From the NCBI GenBank assembly GCA_965207985.1, contig CBDBND010000032.1, positions 434,001-498,000 of the forward strand: a stretch of 64,000 bases of DNA, in the 5' to 3' direction. Position numbers and translations under genes: made by a program. Positions 1 through 8,610 of the stretch are shown here, piece by piece (within the stretch, counting starts at the first letter, position 1; each line of letters starts with the position of its first letter). The notes beneath the pieces were generated by a model. That model was not told the origin of the DNA. It was given only the letters and a program-made list of their open reading frames with translations, and did no database searches. Origin of the DNA: CBDBND01 sp965207985 (GTDB lineage: Bacteria > Pseudomonadota > Alphaproteobacteria > Rhodospirillales > Rhodospirillaceae).

Positions 1-1
1 T

Positions 2-439
2 GATGCGGCCATGTATCAAAAGGTGGCCCAGGACTTGGCGGCCATCGGCGTGACCATGGAGATCCGGGTGTTCCCCGTCACCCAGCTCATCCGCAGTGTC
101 ATGGAGGGGGACTGGAACGGCGATGCCTTTGGCGTCACCTTTGCTTCGGAACCCACCGTCGATGTGCTCCGGCCCATGCGTAACCATTCCTGCCTGTGGA
201 CTCATCCTTGGTACTGCGATGAACGCATTATGCCCGCCATCAACGAAGCATTGGTTACTTTTGACGAGCAACGCGGATTGGACCTGCGCCACGAAGTAAT
301 GCGGTTCTATCGTCAAGAGTGGGTGGCGTTGTATCTCTATCAGATCGTCCGCTTCGCCGGCACGCGGGCCAATGTGCGTGGGTTTTCAGAAGTGCACGGC
401 TTTGTCGATTACGAAAACATTCGTTTTGTTGACGACTGA
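2..439 (+). CDS. ABC transporter substrate-binding protein, family 5 (3' part only)
   Basis: This is the C-terminal part of a periplasmic solute-binding protein of the SBP_bac_5 (peptide/nickel/opine) type; the reading frame is open to the window edge, so the start lies upstream. It shares with the next two genes the segment RAMYQ-x-VA and, near the C-terminus, an R-N-x-SCL block followed by PWYCD and a closing FAG...GF-x-E-x-HGF stretch. Its stop overlaps the next start (TGATG), so it is translationally coupled to its paralogue. Proteins of this family capture a ligand for an ABC permease, but no permease lies downstream here. The ligand cannot be told from sequence. Confidence 0.85.
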   Translation, partial: DAAMYQKVAQDLAAIGVTMEIRVFPVTQLIRSVMEGDWNGDAFGVTFASEPTVDVLRPMRNHSCLWTHPWYCDERIMPAINEALVTFDEQRGLDLRHEVMRFYRQEWVALYLYQIVRFAGTRANVRGFSEVHGFVDYENIRFVDD

Positions 440-1929
440 TGCGGCGCTGTCTCTTTGCCACGGCTTTCTTATTTCTGATCGCTGCAAACAGCGCGGCCCA
501 AACATTGCGTCTGGCCATTCCGGAACTGCCGCCGGGACTCGGCTATCCCTATCGGGTGATGACCATGCCCACTCTGTTCACTATTTCCACCACGTTCGAT
601 GGCCTGACACGCATCGACGCTGATGGTGTTGTGCACCCGTGGCTGGCCACGTCATGGCAGCAATCCAATCCAACAACGTGGATTTTCACATTGCGGGACG
701 ATGCGGTCTTTCACAATGGCCGGCCCTTCACCGCGGACGCCGTTGTGCAAGCGGTGACCTTTCTCTCCAACCGTTTTGGCTCCGGCGAAGCGGTGGCGAC
801 GGAAATGGCGTTTCTCAAGAGTGCCCGTGCCCTCGACGACTACACCGTCGAAATCCAGACCGACTATCCCGTTCCAGTCCTGCACCGCTTTTTTCCCGTA
901 CTGCACATGGTCGAACCGGAAATTTGGAACGAAGTGAGCCGTGATGAATTTGCCCTCAACCCCATCGGCACGGGACCCTTCAAGGTGGAAGAGTTCGGCG
1001 CCACGAAAGTGACGTTTGCGGCTCATGAAAAGTCTTGGCGCCCGCCCCAAGTGGATGCGCTTGAACTTTATGCCGTACCCGAAGCCACGTCGCGTCTTCA
1101 AGCATTGGTGTCCGGATCGGTAGACGTGGCCTTAGGGTTGGGACCGGACGACCGTGAATTTGTTGAAAATGTAGGTGGAACTTTTCGCGGCTGGCGCAGC
1201 GAAGCGGTGCGCACCATTTCCTTTGTCCTAACGGAAGGACCCAGCCCGCTGGATGACGTACGCGTTCGCCAAGCCCTGAACTTGGCGGTGGATCGCCAGA
1301 CCATCATCGATGGTTTGCTTGGCGGGATCACGGAACCGGCCAGTCAGGCGACGACGCCTGCAGCGGAAGGTTATAACCCAACCCTCGAACCCATCCCCTA
1401 TGACCCGGACCAGGCGAGAGCCCTGCTGACGGCCGCAGGATATGCCGATGGATTTGATCTCACCATAGAAGCGGTAATCGATGCCACGGGCGTTGGCCGG
1501 GCCATGTATCAGCAGGTGGCCAATGATCTCCAGCGCATTGGGGTCACCATGACCGTTGTGCCCGCAACCTTTGCCCATCTGTTTGATCATTTCGAACGGG
1601 GCGGATGGCACGGCAAAGGGTTCGGCATGATCTACAGCACGGAACCGCCGGTCGATACGATCCGCCCTCTGCGCAATAATTCCTGTTTGCGCCCCGCGCC
1701 TTGGTATTGCGATCCTGAGCTGAGTGAGATGATCGAACAGGCGCTGGTGGAGCAGGACACGGACAAACGCGTCGCGTTAAAACAGGAGATCGTCAGACGC
1801 TACCGAGAAGAGGCACCGGCAATCTTTCTCTGGCCGGAACCACGCTTTGCCGGATTGGCACCAGGTGTGTCAGGTTTCAACGAAGTGCACGGTTTCATCA
1901 GTTACGATACGCTGGACATCGAACCATAG
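439..1929 (+). CDS. ABC transporter substrate-binding protein, family 5
   Basis: A 496-residue periplasmic binding protein of the SBP_bac_5 family. It opens with a Sec signal peptide (hydrophobic stretch to about residue 20, ending ANSAAQ), then the family signs: FDGLTRID near residue 50, the NPIGTGPFKVEEF block around residue 175, and DVRVRQALNLAVDR around residue 272. It is the middle of three tandem paralogues: its ATG overlaps the previous stop, and the next gene begins 8 bases after its own stop. The shared cysteine block SCLRPAPWYCD near the C-terminus may form a disulfide. Oligopeptides, metals or other small ligands are all possible; no permease or ATPase gene is adjacent. Confidence 0.9.
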   Translation: MRRCLFATAFLFLIAANSAAQTLRLAIPELPPGLGYPYRVMTMPTLFTISTTFDGLTRIDADGVVHPWLATSWQQSNPTTWIFTLRDDAVFHNGRPFTADAVVQAVTFLSNRFGSGEAVATEMAFLKSARALDDYTVEIQTDYPVPVLHRFFPVLHMVEPEIWNEVSRDEFALNPIGTGPFKVEEFGATKVTFAAHEKSWRPPQVDALELYAVPEATSRLQALVSGSVDVALGLGPDDREFVENVGGTFRGWRSEAVRTISFVLTEGPSPLDDVRVRQALNLAVDRQTIIDGLLGGITEPASQATTPAAEGYNPTLEPIPYDPDQARALLTAAGYADGFDLTIEAVIDATGVGRAMYQQVANDLQRIGVTMTVVPATFAHLFDHFERGGWHGKGFGMIYSTEPPVDTIRPLRNNSCLRPAPWYCDPELSEMIEQALVEQDTDKRVALKQEIVRRYREEAPAIFLWPEPRFAGLAPGVSGFNEVHGFISYDTLDIEP

Positions 1930-1937
1930 GATTTGAC

Positions 1938-3437
1938 GTGGCGCGATTAATACTTTCTGTCTTTCTGATGTTTGCCAGCAGCGTTTCCGCATCCGCGGAA
2001 ACAGTCATGCGCATGGGCATGTCCAGCCTGCCCCTCTATTTCGCCAATCCCATGCGCACCGGTGCGACGCCCACGATCTATTTCACCCCGGCCCTTTTCG
2101 ACGGCCTCACACGGCTGGATCGCGCGGGCAATCTCCTGCCCTGGCTGGCCACCTCCTGGGAAGCAAAGGACACCAAGACCTGGATCATCAAAATCCGCGA
2201 CGATGTGACGTTTTCCAACGGCACACTCATGACGGCAGAAGCTGTTGCCTTTGCCGTCGACTACATGGCCAGCGAAGACTCTCTGGTAGAAAGCCTGCGC
2301 CGGGAGATTCCGTTGCTGCAAGGCGCGCGTGTCATCGACGACACCACGGTGGAAATCACCACCATCGATTCCGATCCTTTGCTCATGCGGTCGCTGTCCA
2401 TTCTTCCCGTGGTAGAGCCGAACGAATGGACCCGGTTGGGTCGCGACGGGTTTTCCCGCGAGCCCACAGGCACCGGACCGTTCCGCCTCATCAGCTGGGA
2501 AGCGACGGAAGTGCAGATGGAAGCTGTGCCCACCTCCTGGCGCGCGCCTACGGTGGACGCCCTTCATGTGCTGGCCATTCCCGATAAATCGGCGCGCATA
2601 CAGGCGTTGCAAACCAAACGGATCGACTTGGCCATTGAGTTTGGCGCCGAGGACAGGCTCGTCATGGAAAACGCCGGTCTCAAAGTGGAACAGTGGATCG
2701 CCGCGGAGACCGCCGGGCTGTCGTTCATCCTCACCCGCAATCCGGACTCGCCCTTGCAAGACGTCCGTGTGCGCGAGGCCTTGAACCTGGCGACCAACCG
2801 CTCCCTGGTGACGGACGTGTTGTTGGAAGGCGCCACGGTGGCGGCCAACCAGCCCGTGCCCCGCGCTGCCTTCGGCTACAACCCCGACCTGCCGCCTATT
2901 CCCCATGATCCGGAGAAGGCGCGCGCACTGTTGGCCGAAGCCGGTTATCCGGACGGATTTTCTTTCACCGCCGTGGTGGTCGGGAACATCGGCGTCGGCG
3001 CCACGGTGATGCAAGTGATCGCCAATGAGTACGCGGCCTTGGGGATCGATATGGAAGTCCGCGCTCTGCCCATCCAACAGTTCTTGCGCTATCTCAGCCG
3101 CAGCACATGGCCGGAAGACATCGACTCCTTTTCCATGAACTGGCCGGTTTGGCCGTCCCTCGACAGCCTGCGGGCTTTGCGGCTTCATTCCTGCCTGCGC
3201 CGCGAGCCCTGGTACTGTGACGAAACCATCATGCCGCGTATCGAGGCGGCCATGGTGGAGTGGGACGCGGACAAGGCGGAGTTGATGCGCCGGGACATTA
3301 TGGCCTGGTACCGGGAGCAATATCCCGCCGTTTACATGTTCGAGGCCGCTCAATTCGCCGGCATGCAGCAAAACGTCATCGGGTTTTCTATGGAAAACAA
3401 CATCATTGCCTTTGAAGACCTGGCGTTTACGGATTGA
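1938..3437 (+). CDS. ABC transporter substrate-binding protein, family 5
   Basis: Third tandem SBP_bac_5 paralogue, 499 residues, starting at GTG. The N-terminus is a Sec signal peptide ending SVSASA. Family blocks are FDGLTRLD, PTGTGPFRLISWEA and DVRVREALNLATNR, and it keeps the same C-terminal SCLRREPWYCD block as its two neighbours. The three proteins are clearly related but differ throughout, so they are old duplicates that probably bind different ligands. The spacing (one-base overlap, then 8 bases) suggests one transcript. No ABC permease genes follow: the next genes are the CpcT-like pair, so the partner transporter must be upstream of the window or elsewhere. Confidence 0.9.
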   Translation: MARLILSVFLMFASSVSASAETVMRMGMSSLPLYFANPMRTGATPTIYFTPALFDGLTRLDRAGNLLPWLATSWEAKDTKTWIIKIRDDVTFSNGTLMTAEAVAFAVDYMASEDSLVESLRREIPLLQGARVIDDTTVEITTIDSDPLLMRSLSILPVVEPNEWTRLGRDGFSREPTGTGPFRLISWEATEVQMEAVPTSWRAPTVDALHVLAIPDKSARIQALQTKRIDLAIEFGAEDRLVMENAGLKVEQWIAAETAGLSFILTRNPDSPLQDVRVREALNLATNRSLVTDVLLEGATVAANQPVPRAAFGYNPDLPPIPHDPEKARALLAEAGYPDGFSFTAVVVGNIGVGATVMQVIANEYAALGIDMEVRALPIQQFLRYLSRSTWPEDIDSFSMNWPVWPSLDSLRALRLHSCLRREPWYCDETIMPRIEAAMVEWDADKAELMRRDIMAWYREQYPAVYMFEAAQFAGMQQNVIGFSMENNIIAFEDLAFTD

Positions 3438-3523
3438 CGCGTTAGAAAATTTTACCGCCTTGGCAGGCTCTCACGAAGTTTCTAGGCTTCAAGCAATGAA
3501 GAATCTGATCAGGGGACGCGACT

Positions 3524-4546
3524 ATGAAACGAGGTATCCTTCTTTCTGTTTTGACGACGGCCTTGGCGTTTACCGGACCGGTTGACGCCCAGGAACGCCG
3601 GTACACCCTCATGGAACGGGAACTGGAATACCTTATGGAGATCTTTCCCGGTGATTTCGATAACCGGGAACAACTCCAGCTTCTCTCCAACGTCGGTCAG
3701 ACAGAGTACAAAGCCACCGGTGTGGTGCGCGTGCACGGACAGATTAGCCGGGTCGATCTGCCTGCTTTCGGTGAGTACGTGCTTTATGTGGAGGAGTATA
3801 GAGACAACGATCCGTCTAATACTTTTCGCCAGCGTTTATACGAGCTCTCCGCCGATGAGGAAGAAAAGGCGATCCGCATCAAGCTGCACTTCTTCAGGGA
3901 CGGCAAAAAATATCTCGGCGCTCACGACAATCCGTCCCTGCTGGATGGCCTGACCCGCGACGACACCACCGTGCTTGACGGCTGCGACGTGTTCTTGCGC
4001 CGCGATGTGGACGCTTTGGCCGGCAGTATGAAACACAAAATCTGCGTGTTCGGGGAAGGTGATGAACGCAGGTACTCCGATTACCAATTGCGAGTCAGCG
4101 AAGACAGCTATTGGTTTCGCGACCGCATCCAGTACTACGACACCGACGAAACTCTTGACGAGTTCGGTCCCTTTACCTGGCATCAGCTGGAGCGGGCTCG
4201 CTGGTTCCGCTGCATGATCGACTTCCCGTATGAAGACGGCGGACGGTCCATTAACACGGTGGACTACGTGCGTATCCATGACCAGGGCGGCACCTATCCC
4301 TTCGAGTATCGTGACGGCCGGGACATGGTGTTCACCTTCCGCAACAACTGGTCCTACGGCATGCAGCGGGAGACACTGGTCATCGTCATTCAAGAAGGGG
4401 ACGAGACAGGACCGACCTTGGTCTATGCCTGGGGTCAGCCGGGGGCCGACCGCATCGGCGTCAACCCGGGTTGGATCCGTCTGCAGTGCGATTTGGATAC
4501 GGAAAAGATGGCCAAGTTCCAGGACTGGCTAAGGCCGGATTCCTGA
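3524..4546 (+). CDS. Secreted CpcT/CpeT-like (DUF1001) protein, first of a tandem pair
   Basis: 340 residues with a Sec signal peptide (cut after about residue 22, PVDAQ). Residues about 28-225 resemble the CpcT/CpeT family, known from cyanobacterial bilin attachment and also found in non-photosynthetic bacteria: PGDFDNREQ, FRQRLYEL, then YLGAHDNPSLLDGL, a GCDVFLRRD block and YQLRVSEDSYWFRDR. Residues about 230-340 form a second segment that the family normally lacks, rich in Tyr and Trp, with a YVRIHDQGG motif and NNWSYGMQRE. The next gene is a paralogue one base downstream. The family link is made by eye from motif order. No phycobiliprotein gene is visible, so bilin lyase activity should not be assumed. 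Confidence 0.62.
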   Translation: MKRGILLSVLTTALAFTGPVDAQERRYTLMERELEYLMEIFPGDFDNREQLQLLSNVGQTEYKATGVVRVHGQISRVDLPAFGEYVLYVEEYRDNDPSNTFRQRLYELSADEEEKAIRIKLHFFRDGKKYLGAHDNPSLLDGLTRDDTTVLDGCDVFLRRDVDALAGSMKHKICVFGEGDERRYSDYQLRVSEDSYWFRDRIQYYDTDETLDEFGPFTWHQLERARWFRCMIDFPYEDGGRSINTVDYVRIHDQGGTYPFEYRDGRDMVFTFRNNWSYGMQRETLVIVIQEGDETGPTLVYAWGQPGADRIGVNPGWIRLQCDLDTEKMAKFQDWLRPDS

Positions 4547-4547
4547 T

Positions 4548-5555
4548 ATGAATCAGAGTGTTACAACCCTAGCAGCCTTGGGAGTCAGCGCTCTCATGGG
4601 CGTGGCCGAGGCGCAGGAGCGGCGCTACACCCTGCTCGAGCGGGAACTGGAATACCTTATGGCGGTATGGCCCGGGGACTACGACAACCGGGAACAGGTT
4701 CAGCATGATGCCGATGTCGGCAAACCCACCTATGACTCTGGTGCGCACTTGCGGGTCCATGGACAGATCCGACGTGTCGATCTGCCGGCGTTCGGGCCCT
4801 ACGTGCTGTACGTTGAAGAGTACAAAGACGACAACCCCGCTTCCATCTTCCGGCAAAGGCTGTACGAACTTTCCGCCGACGAAAACGAAAACGCCGTTCG
4901 CATCAAACTGCATTTCTTCGATGACCGGCAGAAGGGGCTGGACGCCCATAACGATCCCTCCATACTCGACGGCATCACCCGGGATAACACGACCACATTG
5001 GCCGGGTGCGATGTGTTTCTCAAACGGGACGGGTATGTTCTCTCCGGCGGCATGAAGCGTGGTGATTGTGCGTTTGGCCAAGGCGAAGACCGGCGCTATT
5101 CGGAATATCAGCTGCGTGTAGGGGAAGACGGCTACAGTTTTCGCGACCACTTCGTCAACGCAGCCACGGGTGAAGAGATCGAAGCCGTTGCCGGATTCCA
5201 ATGGCACGATCTCCGCCGTGCCCGCTGGTTCCAGTGCATGATCGACTTTCCCACCAATCCAGACAATCCGCGCGACCCGCGTCAGTACACGGAACACTAC
5301 GTCCGTATTCACGACCAGGGCGGCGTGTTCAGCTTCACCTATCCGGACGGTCGGGCCATGACTCTTTCCATGCGCAATCGCTGGTCCTATGGCATGCAGC
5401 GGGATTCCTTCGTCATCAAGATTCACGACGGTGGCGAACCGGATCCGGATTTGGTCTACGCCTGGGCGCAACCCGGCGATGACCGCATCGGTATGAACCC
5501 GGGATGGATCCGCGTGCAATGCGATCTCGACACGCCTCAGAACCGGCGGCTCTAG
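4548..5555 (+). CDS. Secreted CpcT/CpeT-like (DUF1001) protein, second of a tandem pair
   Basis: 335 residues, paralogue of the preceding gene and separated from it by one base. The same order holds: signal peptide ending VAEAQ, RRYTLLERELEYLM, PGDYDNREQ, FRQRLYELSAD, NDPSILDGITRD, GCDVFLKRDG, YQLRVGEDGYSFRD, then the extra C-terminal segment with YVRIHDQGG and RWSYGMQRD. The most divergent part is the insert at about residues 195-240. Conservation of both segments in both copies suggests the two-part architecture is functional. The reaction is unknown; a lipocalin-like ligand-binding barrel is the fold expected from the family. Confidence 0.62.
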   Translation: MNQSVTTLAALGVSALMGVAEAQERRYTLLERELEYLMAVWPGDYDNREQVQHDADVGKPTYDSGAHLRVHGQIRRVDLPAFGPYVLYVEEYKDDNPASIFRQRLYELSADENENAVRIKLHFFDDRQKGLDAHNDPSILDGITRDNTTTLAGCDVFLKRDGYVLSGGMKRGDCAFGQGEDRRYSEYQLRVGEDGYSFRDHFVNAATGEEIEAVAGFQWHDLRRARWFQCMIDFPTNPDNPRDPRQYTEHYVRIHDQGGVFSFTYPDGRAMTLSMRNRWSYGMQRDSFVIKIHDGGEPDPDLVYAWAQPGDDRIGMNPGWIRVQCDLDTPQNRRL

Positions 5556-5599
5556 CACCAGCTGCGTCAGGACTCCTGAGTTATCAAAGGAACAAACTC

Positions 5600-6748
5600 A
5601 TGAAGAAGAAACAGACAAACGAACCAAGCGCATTTTCACGCCGCACCATTTTAGGCAGCGCTGCTGCGGTGCCGGCGTTGGGCTTTGTTCCGTCGGCCCA
5701 GGCGGCCGCGCCGGGAACGGATGAGGTCTCGGTACGCCAGGACGGCACCTATGACACCGTTCCTCTCGCCAAGACCACTGTTGACTATGCCTTGGTTCAG
5801 CACCCGGTGTTGCCGGTGGATCCGGCCGATCCCAAACCGGGCATGCGCGATAACCTGCGGCGCATGACCACGCTCATCGACGAACACGCCCATTGGGCCG
5901 GGCCGACTGACCTTTTGTCTTTCCATGAGTTTCCCATCGCCGGGTATGCGGGCTGGACCCGCAAGGAGATGCTGGCTGTGTGCATCGACCTGCCGGGGGA
6001 AGAGACGGAAGTGCTGGCCGCCAAGGCGCGGGAGTACAACCTGTGGATCACCTTCGGTTGTTACGGCCGCGATCCGGACTGGCCGGATCATGTGCTCATG
6101 CTCGGCGTGCTGATGAACCCCCGTGGGGAGATCGTCGCCAAGCATTGGAAAGCCCGCGGCGGGCATGGCCGCAATCCCGCGTTCGAATTGATCACGTCCA
6201 CCGTCTACGACGTGCTGCCCCGCTACGTGGAAATGTACGGCTGGGATGAAGTCATTCCGGTGGCGCGGACGGAAGTCGGCAACATCTGCATCACCGGGGT
6301 GCAGTATGATCCGCTGTTGTTTTCGGCCATGGCCTTGAAGGGCTGTGAGATCTGCGTACGCCAAGCCACAGGCTCCAATCCGGTGGACGATGCCTTGATC
6401 TCGTCTCGGTACAACAACTACTACACGGCGCTGGTGTCCAACTCGGTGAGCCCGGGCAACCGCTACTTCGCTGATGCGGCAGGCGGCCGGGGCGTGACAC
6501 AGATCATCGCGCCCAACGGAACGCCCATGGCCAAGGCTTGGGGGCCGTTCGAGGAAATCGTCCGAGCGCGCATTCCGCTTGCGTCCTACCGCGAACGCCA
6601 TCGCTTGCCCGATTGGCAAATGGAACTATACCGGCCCGTATTCGATGCCTACCGGGCCAACTTCGCGCCCGGCGAATACCTCAAGGGCCTGCCGGAAACC
6701 ATGCAGGATGGGGCCAAGCGTTTCTACGGCGCCGGGCGCTGGGGTTAA
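5600..6748 (+). CDS. Tat-exported nitrilase-superfamily (amidase-like) protein with altered active site
   Basis: 382 residues. I place the start at the ATG preceded by AAAGG, because the protein then opens with a twin-arginine signal (SRRTILG at residues 13-19, hydrophobic core to about 36). The body matches the carbon-nitrogen hydrolase fold nearest aliphatic amidase/formamidase. The catalytic Glu (SFHEFP, E110) and Lys (GEIVAKHWK, K184) are present, but where AmiE/AmiF carry ICxDG followed by PE this protein reads ITGVQYDP, so the nucleophile Cys is Thr232. Either it is non-catalytic or it uses another nucleophile. An in-frame ATG 96 bases upstream would bury the Tat signal and is less likely. 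It converges with the DUF1330 gene 3 bases away. Confidence 0.8.
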   Translation: MKKKQTNEPSAFSRRTILGSAAAVPALGFVPSAQAAAPGTDEVSVRQDGTYDTVPLAKTTVDYALVQHPVLPVDPADPKPGMRDNLRRMTTLIDEHAHWAGPTDLLSFHEFPIAGYAGWTRKEMLAVCIDLPGEETEVLAAKAREYNLWITFGCYGRDPDWPDHVLMLGVLMNPRGEIVAKHWKARGGHGRNPAFELITSTVYDVLPRYVEMYGWDEVIPVARTEVGNICITGVQYDPLLFSAMALKGCEICVRQATGSNPVDDALISSRYNNYYTALVSNSVSPGNRYFADAAGGRGVTQIIAPNGTPMAKAWGPFEEIVRARIPLASYRERHRLPDWQMELYRPVFDAYRANFAPGEYLKGLPETMQDGAKRFYGAGRWG

Positions 6749-6751
6749 GAG

Positions 6752-7213
6752 TTACGGGTTCGGCTGGGTTTCCTGCTGGGCGAACAGCCGCTTCGGTTTC
6801 GCGCCGGTGATGTGTTCCGGTGGATCGTTAATGGGATGAACGGAAATGGTCAGGGTACCAGCGCCTGCGCGCAGATCCCGGATGCCCTGATAGTCGTCTG
6901 AGAACCAAAATCCCCGAGCCGCTTCGGCACAGGGAAACTTGGCGCCGATGACGAACCGGTTCTCCGGCCATTCCCCTTCGAACACTTCCGTCGGTGCCGT
7001 GAATTGATAATAACCCTGCTGTTCGGGATAGGTGTTCAACTCTCGCAGTTGCGCACCGTATGTGCGCATGGGCTCTGAATTCTCGATCTGGCCGATCACC
7101 AACATGATCACCGGTTTGTCGCAGGCTACATCCAATTGCTTCGGTTCGGCGAAAACCGGTTGGGTGAAGGACAAAGCGATGAGGGCAGCGAAAGCGAAGC
7201 GTGCATCAAACAT
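6752..7213 (-). CDS. Secreted DUF1330-like protein
   Basis: 153 residues from the ATG preceded by AAGGA; a signal peptide ends near residue 22 (QPVFAE). The rest resembles DUF1330, small dimeric alpha/beta-barrel proteins: YGAQLRELNTY, then EVFEGEWPENRFVIGAKFP, and EAARGFWFSDDYQGIRDLR, which corresponds to the family's typical S-x-EYQ-x-I-x-x-LR end. The usual family members are cytoplasmic and about 95 residues long, so the export signal is a difference. It is the last gene of a minus-strand operon, 14 bases after the EpmC-like gene. Function unknown. Confidence 0.6.
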   Translation of the reverse strand: MFDARFAFAALIALSFTQPVFAEPKQLDVACDKPVIMLVIGQIENSEPMRTYGAQLRELNTYPEQQGYYQFTAPTEVFEGEWPENRFVIGAKFPCAEAARGFWFSDDYQGIRDLRAGAGTLTISVHPINDPPEHITGAKPKRLFAQQETQPNP

Positions 7214-7227
7214 GGGAGAGTTCCTTT

Positions 7228-7860
7228 TCAAGCGGCAGCGGAAGTGGGATTGGCCATGCCGGGACGTCCGTCTTCGTTGATCAAACCACGAGACTGGAGA
7301 GACGAGAAGACGGAAATGAAATGCTCGGCCGTTCTCGGGCGGTCGTAAAGTTCCAGCCAATTCTGTTCACAGAAGGCGATGAGGGCCGGGCCACCGAGCT
7401 CCACCTCCCAGAGGATGCCCAGAAGCGAGGCTTGGTCTTCTTCCCGTTCTTTGGTGGTGTCATCCACACAGCGTGCGGCGTCAGCCTGTGCTTTGAGACC
7501 CGTCTCTGGTCCGGCACCGAGACCGAAGTCGGGCAGACACCGGCGCTCCCGTGGGGCGATCTGCCAATGGGCGATTTCATGGAGCAACACCGCCGTTTCC
7601 GTGCCCGTGCGAACCGCCTGGCCGTCCCAACTGAAGGACTGGGACGGCGCTTCATGGACGGTCGTCATGCCCAAAGCCTGCGCCAGGGCAACAGCATTAT
7701 CGTGGTGTGCGAATGAGTCCGCTTTCAGACCCGGACACATTTGCAATGTGCCGGCGATACGTCGAAATGTCCGTTGCGCTGCCTGTGTGCCTGCCAAGGC
7801 ATGATCGATGACGGACAGGCAACGACTGAGTCTGTCGTGGTCCAGCGAAGACAACATCAT
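7228..7860 (-). CDS. EpmC-like (EF-P hydroxylase family) metalloprotein
   Basis: 210 residues, no signal peptide. The core motif is LLHEIAHWQIA (His94-Glu95, His98) followed by RERR and DFGLG, which matches the HEIAHW-x-IAG...RR...D-Y/F-G pattern of elongation factor P hydroxylase EpmC (YfcM). EpmC hydroxylates the modified lysine of EF-P in enterobacteria; the substrate here is not established and no epmA, epmB or efp gene is in the window. A generic HExxH zinc protease is an alternative, but the motif surroundings fit EpmC better. The start overlaps the upstream nuclease stop by ATGA. Confidence 0.6.
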   Translation of the reverse strand: MMLSSLDHDRLSRCLSVIDHALAGTQAAQRTFRRIAGTLQMCPGLKADSFAHHDNAVALAQALGMTTVHEAPSQSFSWDGQAVRTGTETAVLLHEIAHWQIAPRERRCLPDFGLGAGPETGLKAQADAARCVDDTTKEREEDQASLLGILWEVELGGPALIAFCEQNWLELYDRPRTAEHFISVFSSLQSRGLINEDGRPGMANPTSAAA

Positions 7861-8579
7861 GATGGGGCCATACGCTCATCCACGATTTCGATTTGCTCAG
7901 GATGAGTGATGTCGATGAGCGGGCCGTTAAAGTCTTGGAGCCAACCACGCACCCGGATGATGCGCCCTTCCAGAGCCAGTGGATCGCGATCCACCTCGTC
8001 GAACAAGGGCCATACGGACCGTTCGATGGAGGCAGTGAAGTCGGTCCGGTAGTTGTCTCCGAAATTGAGATAGGTACGCGCCCGCACTTTGGCCGCATCG
8101 ATCACCCGGCCTTCGATGATCTGAAAGGTACCGATGTCGTTGCGCAGATCATCGGGACGCGAGGGCCGGACGGCGTAATGATCTAGGCTCCAAAGTCCCC
8201 GTCTGAATTGCCGCGCTGTTTTTTCCAATTGATAGAGCGCCTCTGCCATGCGCCGGTTGTCGGCGAATGTGTAGACCCGGGCCAAGCCGCGCTCGACCAT
8301 GGCACCCTGCAGCCAGACGCCATCGTCACGCACCGCATGGGCGAGAATGCGGCGGTAACGGTCTTCAGATCTTTCATCGACAAAAAGATCCACAGTCCGG
8401 TTGACCGCCAGCTCTTGCAACGCTTGCTTGGCTTCAGGCGCCAGCGGCCACTGTTCAAAATTGGCCCGGCCTAAAGGCAATTTGGGCGCCTGAATGCCGG
8501 TGAGCCGGACTTCCCGGCCGTCTTCAAGGCCAAGGGTATCACCGTCAATCACGGTGGTTACGTGAACGCGGTCCATCAA
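7857..8579 (-). CDS. Thermonuclease (SNase)-like protein
   Basis: 240 residues with an N-terminal staphylococcal-nuclease-like OB fold: VIDGDTLGLEDGREVRLTGIQAP (residues 10-32) carries the Asp residues that bind calcium, and DRYRRILAHAV supplies a catalytic Arg region, followed by GLARVY. Residues about 150-240 form a second domain with an OB-fold appearance (FQIIEGRVIDAAK, RTYLNFGDNYRTDFT), as seen in other alphaproteobacterial SNase-like proteins. There is no signal peptide at this start, so the product may be cytoplasmic. It is the first gene of a three-gene operon; its upstream region ends at the IS256 element. Confidence 0.78.
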   Translation of the reverse strand: MMDRVHVTTVIDGDTLGLEDGREVRLTGIQAPKLPLGRANFEQWPLAPEAKQALQELAVNRTVDLFVDERSEDRYRRILAHAVRDDGVWLQGAMVERGLARVYTFADNRRMAEALYQLEKTARQFRRGLWSLDHYAVRPSRPDDLRNDIGTFQIIEGRVIDAAKVRARTYLNFGDNYRTDFTASIERSVWPLFDEVDRDPLALEGRIIRVRGWLQDFNGPLIDITHPEQIEIVDERMAPS

Positions 8580-8610
8580 ATTCAGAGCAGTAGGATCAGA
8601 TAATTGATCA

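Noticed and set aside
1947..3371. Long minus-strand open frame opposite the third solute-binding protein
   Set aside because: It is the complement of a clear SBP gene, has no family motifs and has an odd His/Gly/Arg-rich composition; a shadow of a GC-rich gene.
3524..5555. Evidence that the organism is photosynthetic (CpcT-like genes)
   Set aside because: The family also occurs in non-photosynthetic bacteria, and no pigment or phycobiliprotein gene is in the window.
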